DNA of 15,277 nt from Coriobacteriia bacterium (GTDB taxonomy: Bacteria > Actinomycetota > Coriobacteriia > Anaerosomatales > SLCP01), in the NCBI GenBank assembly GCA_007125735.1, contig SLCP01000194.1, forward strand, positions 1-15,277, read 5' to 3'. This document shows, in pieces, positions 8,268-14,536 of the stretch. The translations under genes and the position numbers were made by a program. The notes beneath the pieces are model-generated. The model did no database searches and was not told the DNA's origin. It was given only the letters and a program-made list of their open reading frames with translations. Each line of letters opens with the position of its first letter. The first letter of the stretch is position 1.

Positions 8268-8569
8268 CCCTCCACGGCGCGAACGACGGCGTCGACGGCC
8301 GTCTCGAAACGGGATTCGGCGGTCGCTAGCACCTGGCCGAGACTCGCCTCGCCATGGGCGATGACACGGCCCGCTTCCGCGTCGGCGTCACGCAGGATGC
8401 CGCCGGCGAGCGTCTCCGCCTCGGCGGTGGCGTCGCGGACGGCCGTGCTCGTGATGAGCTCCGCCTCGACTGCGGCCTCCCGTCTGATCTCCGCGGCTCG
8501 CTCGCGTGCCGCGGAAAGTGTGTGCCGGGCGGCTTCCTCGGCTCTTAGTATCTCTTCGAGTTTCTGCAC
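8264..8569 (-). CDS. ntpF: V-type ATP synthase subunit H/G (peripheral stalk)
   Basis: This short subunit pairs with E in the peripheral stalk; it is called AhaH, G or, in E. hirae, NtpF. The 101-residue product is one continuous charged helix (MQKLEEILRAEEAARHTLSA at the start), rich in Ala, Glu and Arg, without glycine or proline breaks in its first half. That is typical of the right-handed coiled coil of these stalk subunits. Sequence identity in this family is low, so the call rests on length, coiled-coil character and its place as first gene before subunit I. It starts with GTG at 8569 with GGGGT five bases upstream. No in-frame ATG is close by. Confidence 0.88.
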   Translation of the reverse strand: MQKLEEILRAEEAARHTLSAARERAAEIRREAAVEAELITSTAVRDATAEAETLAGGILRDADAEAGRVIAHGEASLGQVLATAESRFETAVDAVVRAVEG

Positions 8570-8611
8570 GAAAGACCCCAGACCCCTCGACCCGCCCGTT
8601 CAACGTGAGCG

Positions 8612-8620
8612 ATTGTAGCA
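8612..8620 (-). promoter_or_regulatory. extended -10 promoter for the ATPase operon
   Basis: The minus strand reads TGCTACAAT, a TGn extension followed by a -10 box matching TATAAT at five of six positions. No good -35 is seen at the usual distance, as is common for extended -10 promoters. Transcription would start near 8605 and give a leader of about 36 bases before the GTG of subunit H at 8569. Confidence 0.5.
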
Positions 8621-8655
8621 CTCACGCGAGCATGCGGGGATGTATCTATGGTGCG

Positions 8656-8664
8656 TGCTATACT
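8656..8664 (+). promoter_or_regulatory. extended -10 promoter for the CapA-family gene
   Basis: The plus strand reads TGCTATACT, a TGn extension plus a five-of-six -10 box, without a clear -35. The start of transcription would be near 8671, some 32 bases before ATG 8703. This would exclude the more upstream ATG at 8640 as the start codon. It is arranged back to back with the ATPase promoter, about 40 bases away. Confidence 0.5.
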
Positions 8665-8702
8665 CGACCGGAATCCAGCCCCTCGAACCCCCACGTCTAC
8701 CC

Positions 8703-9926
8703 ATGTCTTTCGACTCCCCGACCGGCATCCTGCAAACTGCTCCGCGGAGCGCGCGACGCGCGCACGCGGTACGGCGGCGTCGCCTGCGCACACTCGTCGG
8801 CCTGAGCGTCCTCGCCGCGATCGCCGCAGCTGTCGTCTTGCTCGCCGGTGAGAGCGACTTCGGTCGAGCAGGCGGGTCGTCAGGAGCGCCGGTCGCCGAG
8901 GCGCCCGTGGTCCCGCCCGCCGTCGCCGAGCCCACGGCCACACCCGAGCCCGAGCCGGTGCCGAGCCTCCCCGCCACGCTCACGATCGCAGCCGTGGGCG
9001 ACATCCACTTCGACCGTCAGGTCAAGCAGCTCATCGAGCGCGAAGGAGGACTCGAGCCGCTCCGCCTTGTAGCAGACCACCTCGCGGCCGCCGACGTGAC
9101 GGTGGGCAACCTCGAGAGTCCGCTCTCGAACCGTGGCTCGAAGTGGCCCGATAAGGACTACTACTTCCGCGGCGATCCGCGCGGCGTCGAGGGCTTGAAG
9201 GCGAGCGGGTTCACCTTCCTCTCCCTGGCCAACAACCACATCCTCGACTACGGGGCAGAGGCGCTCGCCGACACCCTCGACCTGCTCGACACGACCGGCA
9301 TCGGATACGCCGGCGCCGGCATGGACCGTGCGGCGGCCTGGGAACCGGCGGTTGCGGAGTACGGCGAGACCACCGTCGCGTTCCTCTCGTTCAGCCACAT
9401 CCTCCCCGCCGGCTTCATCGCGACCGACTCGCGACCCGGCCTCGCGCCCGGCCGCACCGACATGGACGCCGTCACGCGCGCGATCGCGGCAGCTGCACAA
9501 GAACACGATTACGTGCTCGTGTCGTTCCACTGGGGCGTCGAGTACGCCGACGAAGCGAACGCCGATCAGGTCAGGGACGGTCGCGCCGCCATCGACGCGG
9601 GCGCCGACATGGTGCTCTCCCATCACCCCCACGTCATCCAAGGCATCGAGTTCTACAACGGCGGTCTGATCGCGTACTCCCTCGGCGACTTCGTGTTCGA
9701 CCATTACTCACGCAAGACCGGCGAAGCGTTCGTCCTCGATGCCGAGCTCGGGCCCCACGGTGTTGCCAACGTGCGTGCCACCCCGGTGTACCTGCAAGGG
9801 TTCGGGCAGCCCAAGTTCGTCCACGGCTCCGAGGCTACCTCGATACTCGAGCGCCTCAAGGCGATATCGGGCCCACACGGCACCTCCGTCGTGATCGAGG
9901 GCGACATCGCAAGGATAGTGCCGTGA
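8703..9926 (+). CDS. membrane-anchored CapA family protein (metallophosphatase-like)
   Basis: The CapA/PGA_cap family adopts a calcineurin-like metallophosphatase fold; the founding member helps make poly-gamma-glutamate capsule, but most homologues have no known substrate. The 407-residue product has an arginine-rich N-terminus (about 18-29), one membrane segment (about 30-48) and a Pro/Glu/Thr linker (to about 90). The catalytic domain carries all the expected motifs: GDIHFDR (99-105), GNLESPL (135-141), LANNHILDYG (175-184), FHWGVEY (275-281), SHHPH (306-310) and YSLGDFVFD (325-333). The topology places the domain outside the cell. ATG 8703 is chosen because the likely promoter lies downstream of ATG 8640, although no ribosome site is obvious. 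No pgsB/pgsC-type synthetase is nearby, so capsule synthesis is not supported. It overlaps the next gene by four bases. Confidence 0.92.
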   Translation: MSFDSPTGILQTAPRSARRAHAVRRRRLRTLVGLSVLAAIAAAVVLLAGESDFGRAGGSSGAPVAEAPVVPPAVAEPTATPEPEPVPSLPATLTIAAVGDIHFDRQVKQLIEREGGLEPLRLVADHLAAADVTVGNLESPLSNRGSKWPDKDYYFRGDPRGVEGLKASGFTFLSLANNHILDYGAEALADTLDLLDTTGIGYAGAGMDRAAAWEPAVAEYGETTVAFLSFSHILPAGFIATDSRPGLAPGRTDMDAVTRAIAAAAQEHDYVLVSFHWGVEYADEANADQVRDGRAAIDAGADMVLSHHPHVIQGIEFYNGGLIAYSLGDFVFDHYSRKTGEAFVLDAELGPHGVANVRATPVYLQGFGQPKFVHGSEATSILERLKAISGPHGTSVVIEGDIARIVP

Positions 9927-10867
9927 CGGGCAACCCTCGCCACGACGATCCTCGCGCCGAGTCGGCAGTAGCGACGGCGCGCAGCGGCACATCCGGGCCT
10001 GACACCGCGGCGAGTGAAGCCGCGCGCGCCGCACGCGCGGCCCGCCGCGCGCGCCAGCAGGCCGCGATCGCGCAGACGAGACGCGCACGGCGCATGTGGT
10101 CATCGATCGTCGGCGCTGTCAGCATCGTGGCGCTCGGCTGGTGGCTCGTCTCCCCCGCGGGCCTCGCCTCGTCGAACCACCGCGCCGAGCCGGGAGTCTC
10201 GGTGACGGAATCACTGCACGAGATCCAGGCGCCGCCCGTCGCGCCCACGCCGATCTTCGCCCACTACGGTGGCCTCGACCTTCATCTCGTGGTGGCCGAG
10301 GAGGACCTCACCGAGATCGGCTTCCACCAGGCCTCCGGCGACAAGGCGCTCCCGATGGAGTCCTACCTCCCCGACGCCGACATCGCTGCAGCCGATGGCA
10401 GCCGGGGCACCGGGCGCGTTCCAGCCGAGGTCGATCCTACCGACGTCGAACCCCGCATCCTCGGCGGTAGCGTGCTCCGGATGTGGCGCGCGAACCGCGC
10501 GGGCCAGCCCGACACGGCCGCCGATATCGGGGCTCCACCCGGCTCGACGGTCTACGCGCCGGTGACCGGCACGATCATCGAGATCAAGACATACGAGCTG
10601 TACGGCAAGCACGAGGACATCGAGATCCATATCCAGCCGACGGGCTATCCCGAGATCGACCTCGTGCTCATCCACGTCGAGGACGTCCAAGTGCGTCTCG
10701 GAGAACGCGTGACCGCCGGCGTGACACCCCTCGCCTCGGTGCGCAAGCTCTCGGACCGCATCAATCATCAGCTCGGCACGTACACGGTCGACCCGGGCGA
10801 CCACGTCCACATGCAGCTCAACCGTATCGAGGCGCCCGGACGGACGCTTCCGGCCGAGGAGTCGTGA
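9923..10867 (+). CDS. membrane-anchored protein with degenerate LytM/M23-like domain
   Basis: The 314-residue product has a charged Ala/Arg-rich cytoplasmic N-terminus (about 1-58), one membrane helix (about 60-79) and an extracellular part. Its C-terminal domain (about 195-302) follows the M23 peptidase beta-fold: GAPPGSTVYAPVTGTIIEI resembles the usual P-x-G-x-x-V-x-A-x-x-x-G-x-V segment, LVLIHVEDV (His251) stands for the YGH strand, and GDHVHMQLN supplies the HxH pair (His294, His296). The first zinc ligands (the H-x-x-x-D motif) are not evident; QPDTAADIG stands there instead. It may therefore be a non-hydrolytic binder or activator of wall hydrolysis. The region at about 110-150 (including TEIGFHQASGDKA) is unrecognised. 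The GTG start overlaps the CapA-family stop (GTGA), so the two are co-translated. Confidence 0.8.
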   Translation: MTGNPRHDDPRAESAVATARSGTSGPDTAASEAARAARAARRARQQAAIAQTRRARRMWSSIVGAVSIVALGWWLVSPAGLASSNHRAEPGVSVTESLHEIQAPPVAPTPIFAHYGGLDLHLVVAEEDLTEIGFHQASGDKALPMESYLPDADIAAADGSRGTGRVPAEVDPTDVEPRILGGSVLRMWRANRAGQPDTAADIGAPPGSTVYAPVTGTIIEIKTYELYGKHEDIEIHIQPTGYPEIDLVLIHVEDVQVRLGERVTAGVTPLASVRKLSDRINHQLGTYTVDPGDHVHMQLNRIEAPGRTLPAEES

Positions 10868-10890
10868 TGCTGCGGGCATCGCGTGCAAGA

Positions 10891-10911
10891 CGCCGCAGCC
10901 AGCGTGCGGCG
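10891..10911. terminator. hairpin between convergent genes, possible terminator
   Basis: CGCCGCA (10891-10897) pairs with TGCGGCG (10905-10911) across a seven-base loop, in the 52-base gap between two converging stop codons. There is no T-tract on either side, so it is a weak intrinsic terminator at best; position is the main support. Confidence 0.4.
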
Positions 10912-10919
10912 AGCCCGCC

Positions 10920-11144
10920 CTACTCCTCGGCGGGCGACTCCACGCTCCCTGCACGCCGGACGAACCCCCTGAAGCGCCTGTCGAACTCGTAGCGGACGAG
11001 GCGCACCTTGCGTTCGCACCCGACGCACTCGAGCAGCACGTCCATGCCCACGCGCACGATGCGCCACTCGTTCGCGCCGCACGGATGCGGCTTCTTGAGA
11101 CGCACCACATCGCCGGGCACGACAGGCGTGATAGGTACGGCCAC
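10920..11144 (-). CDS. DUF951 family protein
   Basis: This is a small conserved protein of unknown function found mainly in Firmicutes and related Gram-positive lineages. The 74-residue product has the family core GDVVRLKKPHPCGANEW (about 12-28) followed by RVGMDVLLECVGCERKVRL. The HPCG and C-x-x-C (CVGC) cysteines could form a small metal site. The C-terminal tail (RRAGSVESPAEE) is not conserved in my memory of the family. GTG 11144 is chosen because GGAGG lies five bases upstream and the resulting length fits the family; the upstream ATG 11171 has no such site. It is monocistronic here, divergent from the ACT gene and convergent with the LytM-like gene. Confidence 0.9.
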   Translation of the reverse strand: MAVPITPVVPGDVVRLKKPHPCGANEWRIVRVGMDVLLECVGCERKVRLVRYEFDRRFRGFVRRAGSVESPAEE

Positions 11145-11149
11145 GCGTT

Positions 11150-11154
11150 CCTCC
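11150..11154 (-). promoter_or_regulatory. ribosome binding site deciding the DUF951 start
   Basis: The minus strand reads GGAGG with five bases to GTG 11144. This spacing selects that GTG over the in-frame ATG at 11171. Confidence 0.8.
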
Positions 11155-11191
11155 GCTCGCTCGGTCCGCATGTTCGACTCGCTTAACCCCG

Positions 11192-11219
11192 TTGGCGCGA
11201 CACGCGCACGAGGTATATG
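11192..11219 (+). promoter_or_regulatory. candidate promoter for the ACT/UPF0210 pair
   Basis: TTGGCG (11192-11197, four of six matches to TTGACA) is followed after 16 bases by TATATG (11214-11219, four of six to TATAAT). It lies about 50 bases before the ATG of the ACT gene. Both boxes are imperfect, but this is the only A+T-rich island in the gap. Confidence 0.4.
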
Positions 11220-11221
11220 GG

Positions 11222-11227
11222 AGTATA
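11222..11227 (-). promoter_or_regulatory. candidate -10 box for the DUF951 gene
   Basis: The minus strand reads TATACT (five of six matches). No convincing -35 is found 16-18 bases upstream. It lies about 78 bases before GTG 11144 and next to the plus-strand candidate, so the two promoters would be back to back or overlapping. Confidence 0.25.
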
Positions 11228-11268
11228 CGCACACCACCGTGTAGCGAAAGCGCCGAGGAGGGAACGTC

Positions 11269-11544
11269 ATGCACACCCCAGCCATCCTGTCGGTTCTCGG
11301 GGAGGACCGCGTGGGCATCGTCGCAGCGATATCGCGGGTGCTCGCCGACTCCAGCGCGAACATCGAAGACATCCGGCAAACCATCATCAGCGGCATCTTC
11401 TCGATGACGATGCTCGTGACCATCGACGAGGAGAAGACCCCCTTCGACGAGCTCCAGCGCCGTCTCACAGAAGTCGGCGAGGAGATCGGCACGCAGGTCA
11501 CGCTGCAGCGCGAGGACGTCTTCCGCTTCATGCACCGCATCTGA
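11269..11544 (+). CDS. ACT domain-containing protein (UPF0237-type)
   Basis: The product is a single ACT domain of 91 residues, a fold that usually binds amino acids or other small ligands as a dimer. The sequence starts MHTPAILSVLGEDRVGIVAA, with the D-R-x-GI turn of ACT domains (about 13-17). NIEDIRQTIISGIFSMTMLV forms the second helix and the central strands (about 31-50), and a C-terminal helix and strand end at FRFMHRI. It matches the stand-alone ACT proteins that are commonly encoded just before UPF0210 genes; it has no enzymatic domain. GAGGAGGG (11255-11262) lies six bases before the ATG. The next gene begins 23 bases after its stop, so the two are one operon. The ligand is unknown. 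Confidence 0.92.
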   Translation: MHTPAILSVLGEDRVGIVAAISRVLADSSANIEDIRQTIISGIFSMTMLVTIDEEKTPFDELQRRLTEVGEEIGTQVTLQREDVFRFMHRI

Positions 11545-11567
11545 CCGCGCGCGACCGAGGAGCCGCG

Positions 11568-12935
11568 ATGCACAACATCTCTCCCGAAGAGATCGTCGAG
11601 ACGCTGCTGATGATCACCCAGCAGAACCTCGACATCCGCACCGTCACGCTCGGCCTCTCCCTCCAGGGCTGCGCCGACCCCGACATCGAGGTCATGGCCC
11701 GCAACATCTACGAGACCGTCACATCGCGCGCCGAGCAGCTCGTGCCGGTGTGCGAGGCGGTGAGCGCCGAGTACGGCATCCCAATCGTCAACCGGCGCAT
11801 CGCCGTGACCCCGCTCGCATCTGTCGCCGCCGCGACCGCCGCCACCGACCTCACGCCGCTTGCGGCCGCACTCGACCGCGCGGCGGCAGAGGTCGGCGTC
11901 GACTTCGTCGGCGGTTTCTCCGCGCTCGTCCACAAGGGCACCGGCGACGCCGAGGCGCGCCTCATCGACTCGATCCCTGCGGCCCTCGCCACGACCGAAC
12001 GCGTCTGCGCGTCAGTGAACGTCGCCTCGACGCGCTCCGGCATCAACATGGGCGCCGTGCTCCGCATGGCCGAGGTGACCGCCGAGACGGCCCGCCTCAC
12101 CGCCGACCGCGACTCGTTCGGCTGCGGCAAGCTCGTGGTGTTCTGCAACATGGTCGAGGACAACCCGTTCATGGCCGGCGCGACCCACGGAGTGGGCGAG
12201 CCCGACGCCGTCGTCAACGTGGGCATCTCCGGACCGGGAGTCGTGCGCGCCGTCGTCTCCTCTCTGGCCGAGAACGCCGACCTTACCGAGGTGGCCGAGG
12301 CGATCAAGGCTACCGCGTTCAAGATCACGCGCGTGGGCGAGCTCATCGCGCGAGAGGCGGCCCGACGCCTCGGCGTGCCGATGGGCATCGTCGACCTCTC
12401 GCTCGCCCCCACTCCCGCCGAGGGAGACAGCGTCGCCGACATCATCGAGGCGATAGGGGTCGAGCGGTGCGGCGGACCGGGAACGACGACTGCGCTCGCG
12501 CTCCTCAACGACGCGGTCAAGAAGGGTGGCGCGATGGGGACGTCGAGCATCGGCGGCCTCTCCGGCGCGTTCATCCCCGTCTCCGAGGACGCCAGCATGG
12601 TGCGCGCCGTGAACGACGGCGCGCTCACGCTCGAGAAGCTCGAGGCGATGACGGCGGTGTGCTCGGTGGGGCTCGACATGATCGTGGTGCCGGGCGACAC
12701 GCCGGTCGAGACGCTCGCCGCCATCATGGCCGACGCGTTCTCCATCGGCGTCATCAACCACAAGACGACTGCCACCCGCCTCATCCCCGCCGCAGGCAAG
12801 CAGGTAGGAGACGTCGTGGAGTACGGCGGCTTGTTCGGCTCGGCGCCGGTGATGTCGGTGAACGGGTGGGCCGGATCGCGCCTTATCAGGCGAGGAGGGC
12901 GTTTTCCTGCGCCACTCGGAAGCCTTAGGAATTAA
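11568..12935 (+). CDS. UPF0210 / PFL family protein
   Basis: This is a conserved 455-residue cytoplasmic protein of unknown function found in anaerobic bacteria and archaea and grouped with pyruvate formate-lyase-like folds. Family segments seen in order are TVTLGLSLQGCADPD (about 26-40), IPIVNRRIAVTP (71-82), DFVGGFSALVHKG (112-124), SGINMGAV (157-164), CNMVEDNPFMAGATHG (about 193-208), VNVGISGPGVV and GTSSIGGLSGAFIPVSED. I see no glycyl-radical loop of the RVSG-Y type near the C-terminus, so radical chemistry is not supported. GAGGAG lies five bases before the ATG. Length and both ends match complete family members. Its pairing with an ACT protein suggests control by a small metabolite (inference). 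Confidence 0.95.
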   Translation: MHNISPEEIVETLLMITQQNLDIRTVTLGLSLQGCADPDIEVMARNIYETVTSRAEQLVPVCEAVSAEYGIPIVNRRIAVTPLASVAAATAATDLTPLAAALDRAAAEVGVDFVGGFSALVHKGTGDAEARLIDSIPAALATTERVCASVNVASTRSGINMGAVLRMAEVTAETARLTADRDSFGCGKLVVFCNMVEDNPFMAGATHGVGEPDAVVNVGISGPGVVRAVVSSLAENADLTEVAEAIKATAFKITRVGELIAREAARRLGVPMGIVDLSLAPTPAEGDSVADIIEAIGVERCGGPGTTTALALLNDAVKKGGAMGTSSIGGLSGAFIPVSEDASMVRAVNDGALTLEKLEAMTAVCSVGLDMIVVPGDTPVETLAAIMADAFSIGVINHKTTATRLIPAAGKQVGDVVEYGGLFGSAPVMSVNGWAGSRLIRRGGRFPAPLGSLRN

Positions 12936-12962
12936 GCCGCAAATGCCGATAGAATGGGAGAA

Positions 12963-13001
12963 GTGACAGACGTCACGTTGTTCGTCGTGTCCGCAGACGA
13001 A
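12963..13001 (+). promoter_or_regulatory. inverted repeat and hairpin in the leader of the first surface-protein gene
   Basis: GTGAC (12963-12967) and GTCAC (12972-12976) form an inverted repeat spaced by four bases. Just downstream, TTCGTC (12981-12986) pairs with GACGAA (12996-13001) across a nine-base loop that ends eight bases before the GGAGG of the next gene. The first could be an operator half-site pair and the second an RNA hairpin that affects ribosome access. A possible -10 (TAGAAT, 12950-12955) lies upstream without a good -35. Function is inferred from position only. Confidence 0.35.
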
Positions 13002-13016
13002 AGGTGTTGGAGGCCG

Positions 13017-13808
13017 ATGGGACGCACGGCGCACTCACATAGTGTGCGAGTCCTCATCGCGGCCGCGGCGATCGTCGCGATGGCGAGTTCGGCCTGGGCG
13101 ATGTCCGTTCTCGACCCGCCCGGCGCGACCACAACGCTCTCCGACACGACAAGCGGCGAGGTGGCGACCTATGAGTTCGGCACGTACTCGACGGCAGGCA
13201 CCAACCGGCAGCTGCATCAGTTCGTCTACACGTTCCCGAGCGGAACCGACCTGTCCGGAGCGACGCTGACCTCGCATCCCGGTACTGTCTCCTACACGGG
13301 CACGACTCTGACGGTGACCTTTGACCCACGGATCGTTCATGAAACCGAGTCGTTCACCATCGTGATCTCCGGGGTGGTCAACGGTGCCGCAGGCACCTAC
13401 ACCGGACAGACCGCACAGTTCCATACCACCAACCCCGGCGGCAGGCAGGAGCAGACCGACACACTCGCAGTCGGGGACTACACCATTTACGCGGCCCCGT
13501 ACCTCTCGCTCACCATCACTACGCCGCATCCCGGACAGAGCGTTGATTTCGGTGACCTCGAGCCGGGAGTCACGGCAGGCCCGCTCAACGTGGGGCTCAC
13601 GGTGGACTCGTCCCGCCCCTTCGTGGTCACTCGCGACATAGCGGGTGACGCAGATGCGCTCGGCCTCGAAGTTTCAGGTGTGCCAATCGAAACCCAGGGG
13701 CCCGGAGAGGTCAACCTGACCGATTCCTACTTGGCGACCCCTCCCTGGACGACCGAACCCGAGCTCGAATACGCGGCTCTGATCACCTACTCGGTTGTCC
13801 AGCAGTAA
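13017..13808 (+). CDS. secreted beta-rich surface protein with VDFGD domain
   Basis: The 263-residue product begins with a signal peptide (about 1-28: basic start, hydrophobic core LIAAAAIVAMASS, cleavage after AWA). The mature protein has no cysteine, no membrane segment and no LPxTG motif. Residues about 30-155 are Thr/Ser/Gly-rich with alternating strands, such as FVYTFPSGTDLSGATL, and look Ig-like. Residues about 160-263 form a second domain beginning YLSLTITTPHPGQSVDFGD and ending PPWTTEPELEYAALITYSV. The same domain makes up most of the 14060-14515 product. GGAGG lies three bases before ATG 13017; starting at ATG 12954 would bury the signal peptide and is rejected. The call resembles WxL or DUF4402-type surface proteins only in general pattern; no family is assigned. 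Confidence 0.82.
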   Translation: MGRTAHSHSVRVLIAAAAIVAMASSAWAMSVLDPPGATTTLSDTTSGEVATYEFGTYSTAGTNRQLHQFVYTFPSGTDLSGATLTSHPGTVSYTGTTLTVTFDPRIVHETESFTIVISGVVNGAAGTYTGQTAQFHTTNPGGRQEQTDTLAVGDYTIYAAPYLSLTITTPHPGQSVDFGDLEPGVTAGPLNVGLTVDSSRPFVVTRDIAGDADALGLEVSGVPIETQGPGEVNLTDSYLATPPWTTEPELEYAALITYSVVQQ

Positions 13809-14059
13809 CGAGCGCGCTTCAACCTCCCGCGGGATTCATTCATTACAGCGCCTACCGCTCATCTCACCTATTCTTGCGTTCATGAGCCGCCTGTCCGCGC
13901 TTAAAGGCTTGTGTTGACCGATTATCAGATGATATCGCCTCTCATCAGGGTGCCGTTGTGGCTGCCGTCACATATCCCGATGAACCTGGTGGGCGTCGTG
14001 CCGGACGATTCCGGCCACAGAAGACGTAAACGGAAGCCACACGGACGAAGGAGAGAGAC
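13809..14059 (+). other. gene-free leader region with potential RNA structure
   Basis: These 251 bases contain no convincing gene. A short inverted repeat TATCA-GA-TGATA lies at 13923-13934, near weak promoter-like boxes (for example TTAAAG 13901 with TATCAG 13923). Downstream, CATC (13943-13946) and GGG (13948-13950) can pair with CCC (13976-13978) and GATG (13979-13982), enclosing a small GCC/GGC hairpin. GCCGGA (14000-14005) pairs with TCCGGC (14010-14015) around a CGAT loop, inside an outer CGTC/GACG pairing. AAGGAG (14048-14053) is the ribosome site of the next gene. No known riboswitch consensus was recognised. A separate promoter for the downstream gene is likely (inference). Confidence 0.5.
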
Positions 14060-14515
14060 ATGAAGCGCAAGACGATCATCGCGGCCGTCGTGGCCGTAGC
14101 CATGCTCGCGAGCATGGGCGTGTTCGCAGTCGCGGACACGGCAGAGTACGACGTATCCGGTGTCGACACCGAGGTGAGCGGCGAGGTAACGGCCCGCGCG
14201 AACATCAGACCCATCCTGGTGCTCACCATCACAACCCCCGATGCTCCGCAGACGGTGGACTTCGGCGACGTGGAGCCTGAGGATACGGACAGCGCGGTCG
14301 TCGACATCGAGGTCAAGTCCAACAAGATCTACGATCTCACGAAGACGGTCGTTGGCGACGTTATCGAGATGGGCTTCGAGACCACACTGGAAGACGCGCT
14401 CGGCGAAGGTCGCGGCGTGAACGACTATTCCGACACGTACTCGATCGACATTCCGTGGGACACGGAGCCCGGCGAGTACACCGCAACGATCACTTACACG
14501 GTGACGCAGAACTAG
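14060..14515 (+). CDS. small secreted protein with VDFGD domain, paralogue of the upstream gene
   Basis: The 151-residue product has a clear signal peptide (MKRKTIIAAVVAVAMLASMG, cleavage probably after AVA at residue 25). Its acidic mature part of about 126 residues has no cysteine and no wall anchor. After a short strand (EVSGEVTARANIR), residues about 51-151 match the C-terminal domain of the 13017-13808 product: LVLTITTPDAPQTVDFGDVEP against LSLTITTP..GQSVDFGDLEP, then the shared ending PW-x-TEP-x-EY-x-A-x-ITY-x-V. AAGGAG lies six bases before ATG 14060. A strong terminator follows 21 bases after the stop. It may be an abundant structural or fimbria-like surface subunit, or a ligand of the convergent membrane protein; both are inference. 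Confidence 0.85.
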   Translation: MKRKTIIAAVVAVAMLASMGVFAVADTAEYDVSGVDTEVSGEVTARANIRPILVLTITTPDAPQTVDFGDVEPEDTDSAVVDIEVKSNKIYDLTKTVVGDVIEMGFETTLEDALGEGRGVNDYSDTYSIDIPWDTEPGEYTATITYTVTQN

Positions 14516-14536
14516 TACCGACGCCCACTGTACGGA

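Noticed and set aside
6294..8618. 774-codon open frame on the plus strand opposite subunits I and H
   Set aside because: It is fully antisense to two clearly conserved ATPase genes, is rich in Arg, His, Glu and Asp, and shows no domain. It is a by-product of G+C-rich codon bias.
8640..8702. Upstream ATG (8640) as the start of the CapA-family protein
   Set aside because: The likely extended -10 box (8656-8664) lies downstream of it, and the extra 21 residues do not look like part of the protein; ATG 8703 gives a normal basic-then-hydrophobic anchor.
11708..12799. 363-codon minus-strand open frame opposite UPF0210
   Set aside because: Ser/Thr/Ala-rich shadow of a highly conserved gene, with no ribosome site or family match.
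12879..12892. CGCCT/AGGCG hairpin near the end of the UPF0210 gene
   Set aside because: Only a five-base stem inside the coding sequence, with no adjoining T-tract; not convincing as a terminator.
12954..13016. Upstream ATG (12954) as the start of the first secreted protein
   Set aside because: It would place 21 residues before the signal peptide, and the -10-like TAGAAT overlaps it. ATG 13017 has GGAGG upstream and begins the signal peptide directly.
13943..14024. Leader resembling a c-di-GMP or cobalamin riboswitch
   Set aside because: Compared from memory with the conserved cores of these classes, the invariant blocks are missing. Only generic stem pairing is supported.
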